Below are positions 40,000 through 51,072 of a stretch of DNA of 64,000 bases, piece by piece. The translations under genes were made by a program, and so were the position numbers. Below the pieces are notes generated by a model. That model did not search any database, was not told the origin of the DNA, and saw only the letters and a program-made list of their open reading frames with translations. Source of the stretch: Eunapius fragilis (Eukaryota; Porifera; Demospongiae; Spongillida; Spongillidae); assembly GCA_963681505.1 (NCBI GenBank), contig OY811980.1, forward strand, positions 6,174,359 to 6,238,358. The letters are read 5' to 3'. Each line of letters opens with the position of its first letter. Positions within the stretch are counted from its first letter, which is position 1.

Positions 40000-40366
40000 A
40001 CATACACATACATGCACACATGCGAGCTGGCCTGGCCAATGGCGAGCAAACTGAGAGGCTAGTTAGGTAAACTGAGCGTCTTTGCTCCAATTCTGTATCA
40101 GTGGGATACAAGACCATCCCAATTCTTGGAACTTGTCATCATTAGCAGCTGCTTCCTAGCCTCAGCTGCAAAGGCTGCTGCCCCAACTCTACACTAGCTT
40201 CATTTATGGTGGCAGAGGAAAGAACTGACGTAACTGTTACATCAAAGGAGTGTTCAAGATAGACATTAGGTTTCACGTGAACTCATTCCAATTTAAAGAC
40301 AAGAATTAAACTGTTAGCTGCATGTTGGCTTATCTTTTATCTGCAAAATGTAAGCTCGTTGGGAAT
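38581..40366. mobile_element. Inverted-repeat element, about 1.8 kb, non-coding
   Basis: 38581-38725 and 40246-40366 are inverted repeats: outer ends ATTCCCAACGAGCTTACATT and its reverse complement, and inner matches such as GAGTTCACGTGAAACCTAAT. The arms differ by small insertions (left arm carries GGGTCCAGGGGTCCAG). The interior is non-coding, with a CA repeat at 39918-39993 and partial internal repeats around TGGATATTCCATGC (38748, 39247). The right arm ends one base before the start of the foldback-ended element at 40368, so one inserted next to or into the other. Confidence 0.72.
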
Positions 40367-40881
40367 CTGAACCTGCGGCAGCAGGTTCAATATAGGATTG
40401 ATTGAGGGTTGATGAATGTCATTAATAAAACTTAACTAGCGTCTGGAGGGACAACGGAGAAACGGATCGCTTATCTCTTTATCGCGGCGGAATGAGAGCA
40501 CAACGATCTACAGTTCTACGTTTGTTCCGTGTCATAAAACGGTGTGGTTATAGAGAAACAAACAATTTCCTGTTTCTCGTGCCCAGTCCAAAAATAATTC
40601 TCCATCGTCGTCTTCTTCTTCTTCTTCTTCTTCTTAGGAAGGTATAACTCGAGCTAGGAACGGTTTAGAAGGACGGGAATAGTACCAATCGCTTCGAAAT
40701 TTACCGGCACGTTATCCTTACATGTCATAAAGACACATATCAAGTTCTATTTAATAATGTATGTAATAGATATTTATTAATAATTTTAGGCAGTATAAAT
40801 ACTCTAACCTGCACTAAAAATATCTGGTATTCCTATCGCAGTTTAGTTGTTGCTTTGGCTAGTGAAGTTGTTTTTCTAAAA

Positions 40882-41631
40882 ATGCCTTCGCGTAATCAAA
40901 AGAAGAGATCTAAGCAACGAGCGGAATACCTCCAAAAGCAAGACGAGAACAAAGCTAAAGCCCGAGCGCTCTACAAGGCCGATCCCGAAAAGAAGAAGGC
41001 CTCTGTACGCGACAGCTACAAGGCCGATCCCGAAAAGAAGAAGGCCTCTGTACGCGACAGCTACAAGGCCGATCCCGAAAAGAAGAAGGCCTCTGTACGC
41101 GACAGCTACAAGGTCGATCCCGAAAAGAAGAAGGCCTCTGTACGCGACAGCTACAACGCAGATATTGAATCTAAGCGATCTGCTAAAAGGTGGCGATATG
41201 AAGAGGACCTCGAGGAGAACCGTGCTGCTAAAAGGCGGCTATATGAAGAGGACCTCGAGGAGAACCGTGCTGCTAAAAGGCGGCGATATGAAGAGAACCT
41301 CGAGGAGAACCGTGCTGCTAAAAGGCGGCGATATGAAGAGGACCTCGAGGAGAACCGTGCTGCTAAAAGGCGGCGATATGAAGAGGACCTCGAGGAGAAC
41401 CATGCTGCTAAAAGGCGGCGATATGAAGAGGACCTCGAGGGAAACCGCGCTGCTAACAGGCAGAAATACGAGGACAATTCAGCTGCCATTAAAGCATCTA
41501 AAAGGAGTCGGTATTGGAATGACCCCGCTGTCCGATTGGCTAAATGTGCTTCCGAGAGGACGCGGCACCGCAGGGGTCACAGCATGCACTACCACTACCA
41601 CCCAATGGTATGTTATGGCATGTTGTATTAA
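40882..41631 (+). CDS. Lys/Arg/Glu-rich 15-residue-repeat protein of the mobile element
   Basis: The frame starts MPSRNQKKRSKQRAEYLQKQ (an in-frame ATG also lies 27 bp upstream) and ends at TAA 41631, 249 aa. Two arrays follow one another, both with a 15-residue (45-bp) period: about four units of KADPEKKKASVRDSY and about six of AAKRRRYEEDLEENR. A tail with RTRHRRG and His/Tyr-rich YHYHP follows. A donor-like site (ATG|GTATGT) near 41610 could splice onward. The highly basic start and helical charged repeats suggest nucleic-acid binding, which is inference. Similar repeat proteins occur, to my recollection, in demosponge genomes; no enzymatic domain seen. Confidence 0.6.
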   Translation: MPSRNQKKRSKQRAEYLQKQDENKAKARALYKADPEKKKASVRDSYKADPEKKKASVRDSYKADPEKKKASVRDSYKVDPEKKKASVRDSYNADIESKRSAKRWRYEEDLEENRAAKRRLYEEDLEENRAAKRRRYEENLEENRAAKRRRYEEDLEENRAAKRRRYEEDLEENHAAKRRRYEEDLEGNRAANRQKYEDNSAAIKASKRSRYWNDPAVRLAKCASERTRHRRGHSMHYHYHPMVCYGMLY

Positions 41632-41969
41632 CATTAAAAAGCTGTGCATGCAACATTTGTAGAGCATAGTCGGGCGGTGTTTGGTCGGGGTTGTCACCCT
41701 ACTACCTGACCAAACGCGGTAGTAGGGCCCGCACAACTATGTACAGCACGGATCTGCACAAAACCATTCACTTCACATGTAAAGCATGCAACTGTGTGTA
41801 CAGTATAGTATAGTGTCTAATCTGATGTATAAAAAGGCTTCCTTATTTGAAGGCTTCCTTATCTGTCTAGCCATGTACATGTGTTGCAACTATGAATATA
41901 ATTGCAGTTGCAAGGGCTGAGAACTATAGGTGAAATGAAAATAACTGCAACCATATCCTTCTCCCATAT

Positions 41970-42188
41970 AGCTACTGCTTGTATGAACCCAAATCTCATG
42001 CACTAATGGAGCTTCTAAGTGAAGTAAATGATGCCTTTTGTAAGTCTCATCCATTGCTAGCTCAAAAGGTTGTTACTAGATCTGCCCATGCAGCAGTAAG
42101 TAAGATTGGGGCAGAGGCATTGGTTTCTAAAGCACATGTATCAATTCATGATACATGCATGCAAAAGTGTGGTATTCACCTAACTTAA
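41970..42188 (+). CDS. Possible second exon of the mobile-element protein
   Basis: After an acceptor-like ATATAG at 41966-41971 an open frame reads LYEPKSHALMELLSEVNDAF and further to KCGIHLT with stop at 42188. It is helical and free of low complexity, unlike its surroundings. The reading phase does not join cleanly to the ATG|GTATGT donor of the first frame, so either a frameshift or a different junction is involved. Absent from the shorter copy. Confidence 0.4.
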   Translation, partial: SYCLYEPKSHALMELLSEVNDAFCKSHPLLAQKVVTRSAHAAVSKIGAEALVSKAHVSIHDTCMQKCGIHLT

Positions 42189-42660
42189 GCCAATCTCATG
42201 TACATTTCATGTGCTTTGTCCATTGTACACACCACCAGCACTAGCAGCAGACTTTCTTGCCACCACATGCCGCCAATAGTCTTGTACTTTTGCAAATCAA
42301 CTTGTTATAGCCACCATTAGGTACTTCTACGTTCACATTTATGTAAAATAAGACAATCTGCCCACACTCATAACGCTGCAGACCCTGTCCACAGATATTA
42401 CTCACCTGAAAACATATCCTTATCAATCTACATGGTGCCATGTTATCCCAGATCTACATGCAGTCATGTAGTTCACTTCCTGAGTTCCCACACTATCCAG
42501 CTTTACTTAATGTAGGCTACACCTCCATGTTTAGATTGGAGCCTTTTCAAATCTGACCAATAAAATTTTAGCACATGCCGTTAATATGATGGAATTGGAC
42601 CAATAGAAATATAGCACAGTCTGTACACGTGTTAAGGCTTTGCAGGTATAAAAGTCAGTC

Positions 42661-42966
42661 ATGCACCCGCTGAAATGTCATCCTCCGAGTCCTCTCCCCT
42701 TCACCCCGCCACTCCTACCACCACCAGCAGCACTGCCCCCACCACCACTACCACCAGCGCTGCCCCCGCCGATGTTCCTGGCGGAACAACAAGCAGGGAT
42801 AATCCCGCCACCACCACCACCAGCTGCGCTCCCGCCGGTACCACCGCCGCCTGTGCTCCCTCTTTGGCCTGCATGGCCACTGCCACCCTGGCAGAATGCA
42901 GCATGGCGGGGAGGCCGGGAGGAGGACGTCCCCGCAGGAGACGAGGGCGCGGGCGAGGACAATTAA
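42661..42966 (+). CDS. Pro-rich/Arg-rich open frame of the mobile element
   Basis: Counterpart of 9558-9202. One frame is Pro-rich; an overlapping frame from 42675 is Thr/Ala-rich and ends GRPRRRRGRGRGQ. Which frame, if any, is used cannot be told; both ends of the stretch are conserved between copies more than the middle. Confidence 0.28.
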   Translation: MHPLKCHPPSPLPFTPPLLPPPAALPPPPLPPALPPPMFLAEQQAGIIPPPPPPAALPPVPPPPVLPLWPAWPLPPWQNAAWRGGREEDVPAGDEGAGEDN

Positions 42967-43102
42967 CAATAAACACTACTAATTCATATAATTATAATTA
43001 TTATTATTAAGTTATTTGTTATTGCATTAAGAGATAAAGGGGATCGTCCAAATTATATATGCTCTTCCTACATTTCATCGACGGTGAAAAAAAACCTATG
43101 AA

Positions 43103-43374
43103 ACAAGTAAATAAAAACATTCTCTAACGAGAGAGTTGTTGGTATATAGGATTGACCAATGGTGGTGTAAAAAGGACGGAAACAAGAGTAACAGAAAAAT
43201 CAAAATAGGCCTATATTTAGCACACTCACAAAAGAACAGCGCATGCCTGAGTAATGGGCTAAATATAGGCCTATTTCAATTTTTCTATCACTCTTGTTTC
43301 TGTGCTTTTTACACCACTATTGGTCGATCCTATATCCCAACAACTCTCGTTAGAGAATGTTTTTATTTACTTGT
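43103..43374. repeat. Terminal palindrome of the longer element copy
   Basis: Arms of about 120 bp start ACAAGTAAATAAAAACATTC and close ACTTGT; the inner boundaries share AATAGGCCTATATTTAGC. Both arms lack the segment present in both arms of the 8867-9163 palindrome. Confidence 0.9.
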
Positions 43375-43880
43375 GGATACATGGTTGCTGGCTACTCATA
43401 GTCTTCCCTAGCTGGTGAAGAGCAGACACCCTTCCCTAGCCGGTAAAGGCCAGGTGGACAGCTTCACTAACCTCCTCTAGCAGTGAGGAGCAGACAGTGT
43501 TTCCACTAGCTGGGCATGCCAGCTGTACCAAGGCTAGCTAGGATGGAACAATCAAAATCATACAATTTCAGCTATCATCAAATGACAGCCAAAATCACGT
43601 GATTATGGTTGCCATTTAATGGTAGCTGAAATTGCACCATTTCAGGTAAAATGGTGTGTACCAGCCGCTACCTGTGATCATGCCCCTCCCATTTCCCTCT
43701 ATATAATGCTGGGAGTATTTTTTTTCTAATTCTACTGTGTTCCTCAAACGACAGGACCCTCTGGTTCTGTGGGTAAGGATTGCACTGATGTATACTCCAC
43801 TCCCCTTATGCATACGAGTACCATGGTCAATATATAATTTATAATAATAGTATCATAGACAGTACATGAATCCCTCTCTG

Positions 43881-45155
43881 CTACTCATCTGGATAAGCAT
43901 GTACAATGTAACTATTAAGAACTATGAGACTACCATACACAATGAAATCAAATACAAAAAAAATGTGTGTGTGTGGTTCTTTATCATTCAGGTACTTCAT
44001 AACTCTTTCCGTGATAGAAAGTTCAGGAGCATTTGTACGGATTGCTTCTTCATCTTGAGCTTTTTTGGTGCGTATTTCCTGCAAGTCAAGCTGATCCTTC
44101 TTAGCTTCATTACCTTCTTCAGTAACGTTTTCATTAACCTCTAGTATATGCCACCTCAAAAGGAGAGTACTAACTATTATTTTGACTATGATCATGAATG
44201 ATTTCAACAGTGTAATTATAGCATACACCAACTTGATATCTGAGTTCAAATTGTACGTATAAGAAAGAGTGTGGTATGTATTCAGAGCAGAAGATGCAGT
44301 AAATAGCCCAATGCCAATGGGTACTATTTTAAAACTTATCATAGTGAATAAGTGAGAATAATTCTTAATCTTTATTTCAGAATGAAGTGCAACTTTAAGT
44401 TCTGGAGCAGGTAACGAAAGAGCGGACAAACAAAACAAATAAACCGTCATTCCAGCAACTACCGCCGATGAAATTATCACAGAATGCAATATTAATCGCA
44501 CAATAACAGCTCCATACCAGGGACCACCAGCTATCATAAGATAGGTGTACGAAAGCGGTGAAAGCAGAAAACATACTAGTAGATCAGTAAACCGAAGCAT
44601 TGAACCTAGTTTCCGGAATGAGCATTCACCTTTCGAGCAGATGCAGCAGCAAAGTCTATTGTAGCACATTCCTATTAGACTTATAGATACAGCACAGTAA
44701 AGACTAATTGTTTCATAATACAGGCTGAGATATGGTAACGAATCCATCGCAAATAAAAATGCATTCCTGGTGCTATTGGTTGAATATTGGACACCCAAGT
44801 AATCCCCCAGACGTGCGCTTATATCAGCGGGGAGGAAATCCGGCATTTTAATCATGCATACCACGTTGACAGCAAAAAGCGCGAAGTGAGCAAAGCCATG
44901 TAAAACTTCAAACAGTATTACTACAGTGTTAGTATTGACAGCGGCCTTGTGCTTGTGGGAGGGTGAAGCCACTGAAGCGCCCGTTTTCTTGTCCTTTAAA
45001 GCTGACCAACATTTTTCAGGAATAGTGCTAGTGGCGCCACAATATGCGAATTTGGTTGTTAACACGTATAACCCGGTGGACACGAGAATACCAATGATTG
45101 AAGAAATAAGAGTGATTATCGCGGCAGGGACATCATGTGGGATCAAACCCGCCAT
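43881..45155 (-). CDS. Multi-pass membrane protein B (424 aa), paralogue of A
   Basis: Single-exon frame from ATG at 45155, closely similar to the protein at 36550-35252 over its whole length, including the terminal IVLNSYIVHAYPDE. The same roughly eight hydrophobic segments are visible. The most different parts are the loop after the first span (KKTGASVASPSHKHK in B) and the charged stretch before the last span. Both copies keep open frames, which suggests both are used. Function unknown. Confidence 0.8.
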   Translation of the reverse strand: MAGLIPHDVPAAIITLISSIIGILVSTGLYVLTTKFAYCGATSTIPEKCWSALKDKKTGASVASPSHKHKAAVNTNTVVILFEVLHGFAHFALFAVNVVCMIKMPDFLPADISARLGDYLGVQYSTNSTRNAFLFAMDSLPYLSLYYETISLYCAVSISLIGMCYNRLCCCICSKGECSFRKLGSMLRFTDLLVCFLLSPLSYTYLMIAGGPWYGAVIVRLILHSVIISSAVVAGMTVYLFCLSALSLPAPELKVALHSEIKIKNYSHLFTMISFKIVPIGIGLFTASSALNTYHTLSYTYNLNSDIKLVYAIITLLKSFMIIVKIIVSTLLLRWHILEVNENVTEEGNEAKKDQLDLQEIRTKKAQDEEAIRTNAPELSITERVMKYLNDKEPHTHIFFVFDFIVYGSLIVLNSYIVHAYPDE

Positions 45156-45935
45156 TTGTCTTCAGATCCGTGGATCAACAGAGAACTACAAGTTATAAAT
45201 CAATCGTACGTGCATACGCACTGAAATATGATGCAGTTGTTTATGAAGCGGCAAACCTTGGATGGCGTTCTGCTTCCTTTCTTTTCTCCGCCGGTACTAG
45301 TACGCTTTATTGCTCGCACGTACTCTTGGGCCGATCGCTGTGCCTTGCAACAAGTGCTGTATAGTGTCGCTTAACAGAGCTATAGTCAGTATAGGGTGAC
45401 CTGACCAAATGACACGAGTCGGGGAATACAACACGTGACGAAACTCACTTTGGTACACAACCACAATGCCATCAGAATGCTAACCGCAAGAAAACCAGAG
45501 GTACCGACGTTGGGTGATCCGTTCGATAGGTTTCAAAACCGCCACATCTTCGGTTTGTACATGTTCCGTTACGGTGCTAATAAGTACGTGCACGGTTTCC
45601 CGCTCGATTCGCGCCAATGATTTAGATTCCCGCCTTCCATACATCAAATAGTCAAAATCATAATGGTGCGGGAAATCGTGCAAAGCACCAGCCATATCTC
45701 CATAACGGATAAAGTGGAAGTTAAAGAACAGAACAAATCAATAGGTACAGGACCTCTCTACCTAAAAACCGAACTTGAAGCAATTTGAATACTCCTGCCG
45801 AAAGATATAGCGGGTTCAAACCCTGTGGGGTATCGGACGTTAATACAAAGGTGTATTATAAATATTATGTATGGGAGACGGGTGCCAAATCATTGGCGCG
45901 AATTGTAACGGCACAAGCACTAGCAAAGACAATGG
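45156..45935. other. Upstream flank of membrane gene B and breakpoint region
   Basis: Up to about 45395 this matches the upstream flank of gene A; after that it matches nothing else seen in the window until the ALKBH7-like sequence begins near 45936. ALKBH7 exon 1 is missing here. No gene recognised. Confidence 0.55.
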
Positions 45936-46525
45936 GCATTGACAGGCTGAGACAGGCAGCCACCAATGACGACAAGAATCTGGAAGCTCTACCTGGTATT
46001 CACGTGGTGGACTTGGCTAAAGCCGGGTACCCTGCAAGCGTGTAGCCTGCGTGTAGCCTGCGTGTAGGTCTCATGCATTGCTCAACGTCAGTACTTCCCT
46101 CCTCACCAATAGGTATATCCGACCACACATAGACAGTATCAAGGTATGGCAGCAACCCTCTCACCACCCTCCCCCAATCCCCTCAAAGCTTAACAAACGC
46201 ACACATATGGTCAGCACTGTGGTGATGTCATAGCTGGGGTCAGCCTGCTCTCACCATGTGTCATGAGGCTGCAAAGCTGGTACACACCCTCTTACTCCCA
46301 CGTTCCCTTTACATCAATTCATGCGGTAAGCCCATGGGTTAGGTGGGCATTAATGAGAACGCATCTTGCAACAACCTCTGTTCTTTGCAATTAAATTACA
46401 GAGGGGTGATCAGATTCAAATATACGCATGCAATCCTTAGCCCAAAGGACTCTTAGTTCATGGGGAACGCTGTATTCAAAGACAGGAGGGTATCGTTGGT
46501 GTGTAGGACCACACCTGCTGAGTGA
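45936..46525 (+). pseudogene. ALKBH7: ALKBH7 pseudogene (exons 2-5, no exon 1)
   Basis: Exon 2-like sequence begins inside the exon (RLRQAAT...) and ends at 46026; exon 3 is 46113-46143, exon 4 46215-46325 and exon 5 46402-46525, in the same order as 32911-33552. Exon 4 has lost 19 bp and gained 5, shifting the frame; exon 5 has a CAG to TAG change at 46454-46456; exon 1 and the start of exon 2 are absent. Splice sites are otherwise still recognisable, so the copy is young. It lies tail-to-tail with the complete CFAP57 gene, 90 bp away. Confidence 0.92.
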
Positions 46526-46615
46526 TATTGCAGTTGGTTAACTTTGTTGTGTGCGCTGTGGTTTGTGTCAAATAATTCAATACAACAGAAACGATATAAG
46601 GATAAAAGTGTTATG

Positions 46616-47566
46616 TCACTGAACAGCCATGGGAGAGTCCTGCATTGGGGGCAGCCTTGTCCTGGACTGAGGCCTCTTGCCACTTTCGAGCTCTCTGATC
46701 AAGGCACGCAGTTTGCTAATCTCCGTCTTCTGCATCTCAATCAGGCGGGAATAGTCCGGGGGCTCGACCTTTGCCAGGTTTGTGGCGGGAACAATCGGCT
46801 TGGAGCTGGTAATGGCAGCCTGGTCGTCAAAACCTTGCTTGCGCGCAATCTTGACTGCGGCCTCAAAGTCATGTGCTTGGTTCCTGGACTTCTTGAGCTC
46901 TGTACGCAAGTCATTGATCTCTTTCAGCAGGGCAACATTGTCCTGTAAGAGATATTAATTATTATGCAATCAAACCAGGTGGGGTACCACTGGGGGAACG
47001 TCCAATACACATGAGTGTAGATGGATGGGGAAGAGGGAGAGGAGGGAAGTGGCTGGTTTCCTTATCACCATGGTAATGCTCACCTGCATGACCCTGATGT
47101 AGTCGGCTCGGTGGATCTCAGTGTCCTTGGCTAGCTTCTTCCTCAGGGAGGCCACACTTCTCTCCAAGTGTTCTCTCTGGCGGGCATACTCAGAGTGGAT
47201 GTCTGTCTCCCCCACCTGCTCACCTTTTGAACCCTGTTGGAAGGAAGGCAAGAGAGGGGTGGAATGCACACTTGCAGAGCCTTTTTATATGTCCGTACAT
47301 AATAATTTTAAATGGATTGCAACAAGTATGTGTAATGCTAGACACCCACAGCAGATACAACACAACACACACATCCACATAGATGCCCACACACATGCAC
47401 ACCCACACCCAGATTCATGCAAATACCCACACCCAGATACACACATACCCATACACCCAGATACACACACATACCCACTCCAGATACCCACACCCAAATA
47501 CACACACATACCCACAGCCAGATACACACACATAACCACACCCAGGTACACACATACCCACACCCA

Positions 47567-47605
<39 letters not shown>

Positions 47606-50383
47606 ACCCCATCGTCATCTTGCAGGTACTTCTTTCTCAGTTCGTCCACAGCCTTCTTGAGCAGCTCAGGCTCCTGGAAGTAAGCCAGTGCACCGTGGAG
47701 CCCACACTTCATGTTCTTCACCTCCACCCTGAGGTCCTGGTTGTGCTGCCTCTCCTGGTGGAGCTCCTTGTCCGTAGCCGCCAGCCTCAGCTCCTTCTGC
47801 TCCATCTCAAATTGGAGGGCCTTGTTGTCCTGGCTGTACGTCCCCAGCTCGGCCTCCATCTTGAGAGGAAGGGGGGGAGGGGGAAGGGGAGGGGTGGTGG
47901 ACAAACAGCGGTCTGTGTGAGAAGAGGCTCCTCGTATTGGTGTATGTTGTGCAGACTCATGTGTGCATCACGAGCACTTGCAAACTAACACACAGGTGCG
48001 TGCATCTATATACAGACTAATTGCACTGGTTTGAGTTATACACACAACACAACACATACCATATACACACACACACACACAAACAGTTGACACACATTTA
48101 ACATACATTCTTGATCTGTGCCTTCATCCTCTTGATTTTGGTGTCCATGGGTTCTATCTGTCTCTGCTGCTCCTTGATCTTGTAATCCAGCACAAACTTG
48201 AACTTCTCTAATTCCTGATTTTTCTTCTTAAGGTCATAAATTCTCTTCTCCTATACAACCAAGCACACATCCTTTTTGACCCTTTACGTTCATAGCACCC
48301 CCACCTCCCCGTTCAAAGCTCGCACTACCTTGTCTTGTATGGTATCATCCCTCTCCTGTATCTCCTTCTTCAGGCCGTCAATGTCATTCTTGAGAGAAGA
48401 AATGATGTTGTCTCTCTTCTTCACCTCCTGCATTAGCCGCTGGATCTCCACGTTCAACTTCTTGATCTCCTCATTCAGACTGCTCACCTGGGGACGAGGG
48501 GTGGGCGTGATGTATATCATCCCCCCCCCCCCCCCCCCTTCAAAAAAAATAATAAGTTTATTTAACCCACTTTCTTGTTCAGGATGCCAGCCTCGCCCCG
48601 TAGCTTGGTGTTCTCTTCCCACTTCTGTCGGAGCTGCCTCTCATACTTATTCTTGAGGTCCAGGACCTCCTGGTCCCCATCCTCCTCCGTCTGTTTCTGG
48701 AGCTCCTCGTACTCCGTGGCCTTCTGCCTGTGTTCGTCGTTGGTCTGGGGAGGAGAGAGGAGGATGGATCCACGGGGGTGGGATGTGGGTGTGGCCCCGT
48801 ACCTGGTCCAGCAGCAGTCCCTTCTCCTGTAGTCTGGCCTCGTAGTGTTCTGTCACCTCCTGCAGTGCCTTCTGATGAGCCTCTTCAGCCTCTGTTATGC
48901 GATGCTCATAGTCCTAGAGGGATAGGGGGAAGGGGCTAAAACCTCTGGCAATGGAAGGGGGGGCCTGATAGGCCTCTAAAGGGGATGGGGTGAGGTGGGA
49001 AGGGGTAAGGGGAGTGGATGGGATGGGAGGGGTGAGAGGAGTGGGTGGTATGTGGAGGGATGGGAGGAGTGGGTGGGATGGGGAGGGGTGGGAGGAGTGG
49101 GTGGGGGTGGGGGTGGGGGTGGGGAGGGATGGGGTGGATTGGGGAGAGGGAGGTTGTGGGGAGGGGATAAGGCAAAGGTTTTGACCCCACCTCCTGCAAC
49201 TTCTGGCTTCTGGCCTGTAGCTCCTGGTATTTCTCATATTCCGTCAGTAGCTTCTGATTGTTTGCATTCTCTGATGAGTAGTACCCATAGCAACAAGTCA
49301 GTACCCATAGCAACATGTTGGGTCCAAACATTTAATAACCACACTTTTACATCAGCGCCCCACGCCTATACCTCGGGAACAAAAACTGCTCTCCAAGCCC
49401 CACCCACCTCCACACCCCCACTAACCCAGCTCCTCCAATGTCCTGTTCTGCCTATCGACAAGCTCTTGGAGCTCTTCAGCATGTTTGGTCATCTCCTTCT
49501 CTCTATCACTACGTACAGCCTAACAGGGAGTGTATAACTTGTAATAATCATAGCAGCCGGATTTTTACTGTCGACCTACTTCGTTCATGGCTTGTAGGGC
49601 TTCAATCTCCTGCACAAACTTGTCTCTAAGTTCCTTGGTCTTCTCGTTGTAGTTCATGTCCTTCAGCCTCAGCTGGTACTCATTCTCCATCTTCAGTTCG
49701 TCCACCCTGGTCTTGAGCTCTGACATCTGAGTGTTCTGGAGACAACGAAAAGGGCGTGTGAGGTATAGAGGGGGCGAATGAGGGGTCAGTGAGGGGGCAT
49801 GTGAGGGCGAGTGAGGGGTCACTAAGAGGGCGTATGAGGGGTCATTGAGGGGCGTGTGAGGCATCACTGAGGGGGTGTGTGAGGCATCACTGAGGGGGCG
49901 CGTGAGGGGGCATATAAGGGTCACTGAGAGGGCATGTGAGAGTTCACTGGGGGCATGTGAGGGGTCACTGAGGGTGTGTGAGGGGTCATTGAGGGGTCAC
50001 TGAGGGGGCATGTGAGGTCACTGAGGGGGCATGTGAGGTCACTGAGGGGGCATGTGAGGGTTCACTGAGGGGCTTGTGAGGGTGTGTGCGAGGGGTACAT
50101 GTGAGGGTTCACTGAGGGGATGTGAGGGTCACTGAGGGTGTGTGTGTGAGGGTCACTGAGGGGTCACTGGGGGCATGTGACGGATCACTGAGGGGCATGT
50201 GAGGGGTCACTGAGGGGGCATGTGAGGGTCACTGAGAGGGCATGTGAGGGTTCACTGAGGGGCTTGTGAGGGTGTGTGCGAGGGGTACATGTGAGGGGTC
50301 ACTGAGGGGCTTGTGAGGGTTCATTGAGAGGGGTGTGAGGTAAGAGATGTGTGAGAGTTCACTGAGGGTATGTGGGGTTACTG

Positions 50384-50436
<53 letters not shown>

Positions 50437-51036
50437 ACTGCATATGCTGAGATACTATCCACATTCTCTACCCACATTGGGTCCCCGGTCCTTCAATGGG
50501 CACAACAGGTCCCCAGTCCCCCCAATGGTGGGGAAAACAGGTCCCCAGTCCCCTCAATGGGCACTTACTTTCTCTTCGAGGTCTGACTTGGTGACCAGAA
50601 CCTCCTCAGAGAAGTTCACATCCTTCTCCTTCTTCAGACCTCGGCCATCTTTGTCCATCACCTTGAAGCAGTACAGGACTCCATCTTGCCCCACTGAGAA
50701 TAGAAATTGGTCGTCAAAGGAGACCTTCATCTAATGAATGAGGAGAGAGAGGGAGTATATGGGAGGTGGGGAGGGCGGAGGGGAGGGAGGGGATCAATGT
50801 ACAGTACTCAATAGGCTTGCCACACCCAAACCACACCCCTTACCCGTGTGACAGCAGATGAGTGGGCGGGGTGTTCCTGGTACTCTCCCCCATCGGTCAG
50901 GGGGAACTTCATAGCCCTCACTGTACCAGAACTGCTTCCAACAAAGAGCATCTTCCCATTGTGAGAGAGGGCCACCTGAGTTAGAACCACATCTCCAGCA
51001 CTTACTTGGCGGAGAACCTGGGGTAGGGGGGGTTGG

Positions 51037-51072
<36 letters not shown>

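Larger units (their letters stand above)
40368..43374 (+). mobile_element. Foldback-ended mobile element, longer copy
   Basis: Same element as 8867-11182, here about 3.0 kb. It starts TGAACCTGCGGCAGCAGGTT and ends with a 272-bp palindrome closing ACTTGT. Inside are an intact repeat-protein ORF (40882-41631), a GC-rich hairpin (about 41665-41745), a possible second exon (41960-42188) and a Pro/Arg-rich frame (42661-42966). No polymerase, helicase or transposase domain is recognised. Two copies in unrelated places (an intron and intergenic DNA) with the same ends support mobility; class unknown. Confidence 0.82.

Noticed and set aside
39455..40117. Cys/Val and His/Thr-rich frames on both strands
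   Set aside because: They arise from CA/GT microsatellites and have no conserved content.
45810..45836. GCGGGTTCAAACCCTG looks like a tRNA T-arm or B box
   Set aside because: No matching acceptor, D-arm or anticodon arm can be built upstream; a single B-box-like motif is not enough for a tRNA or SINE call.
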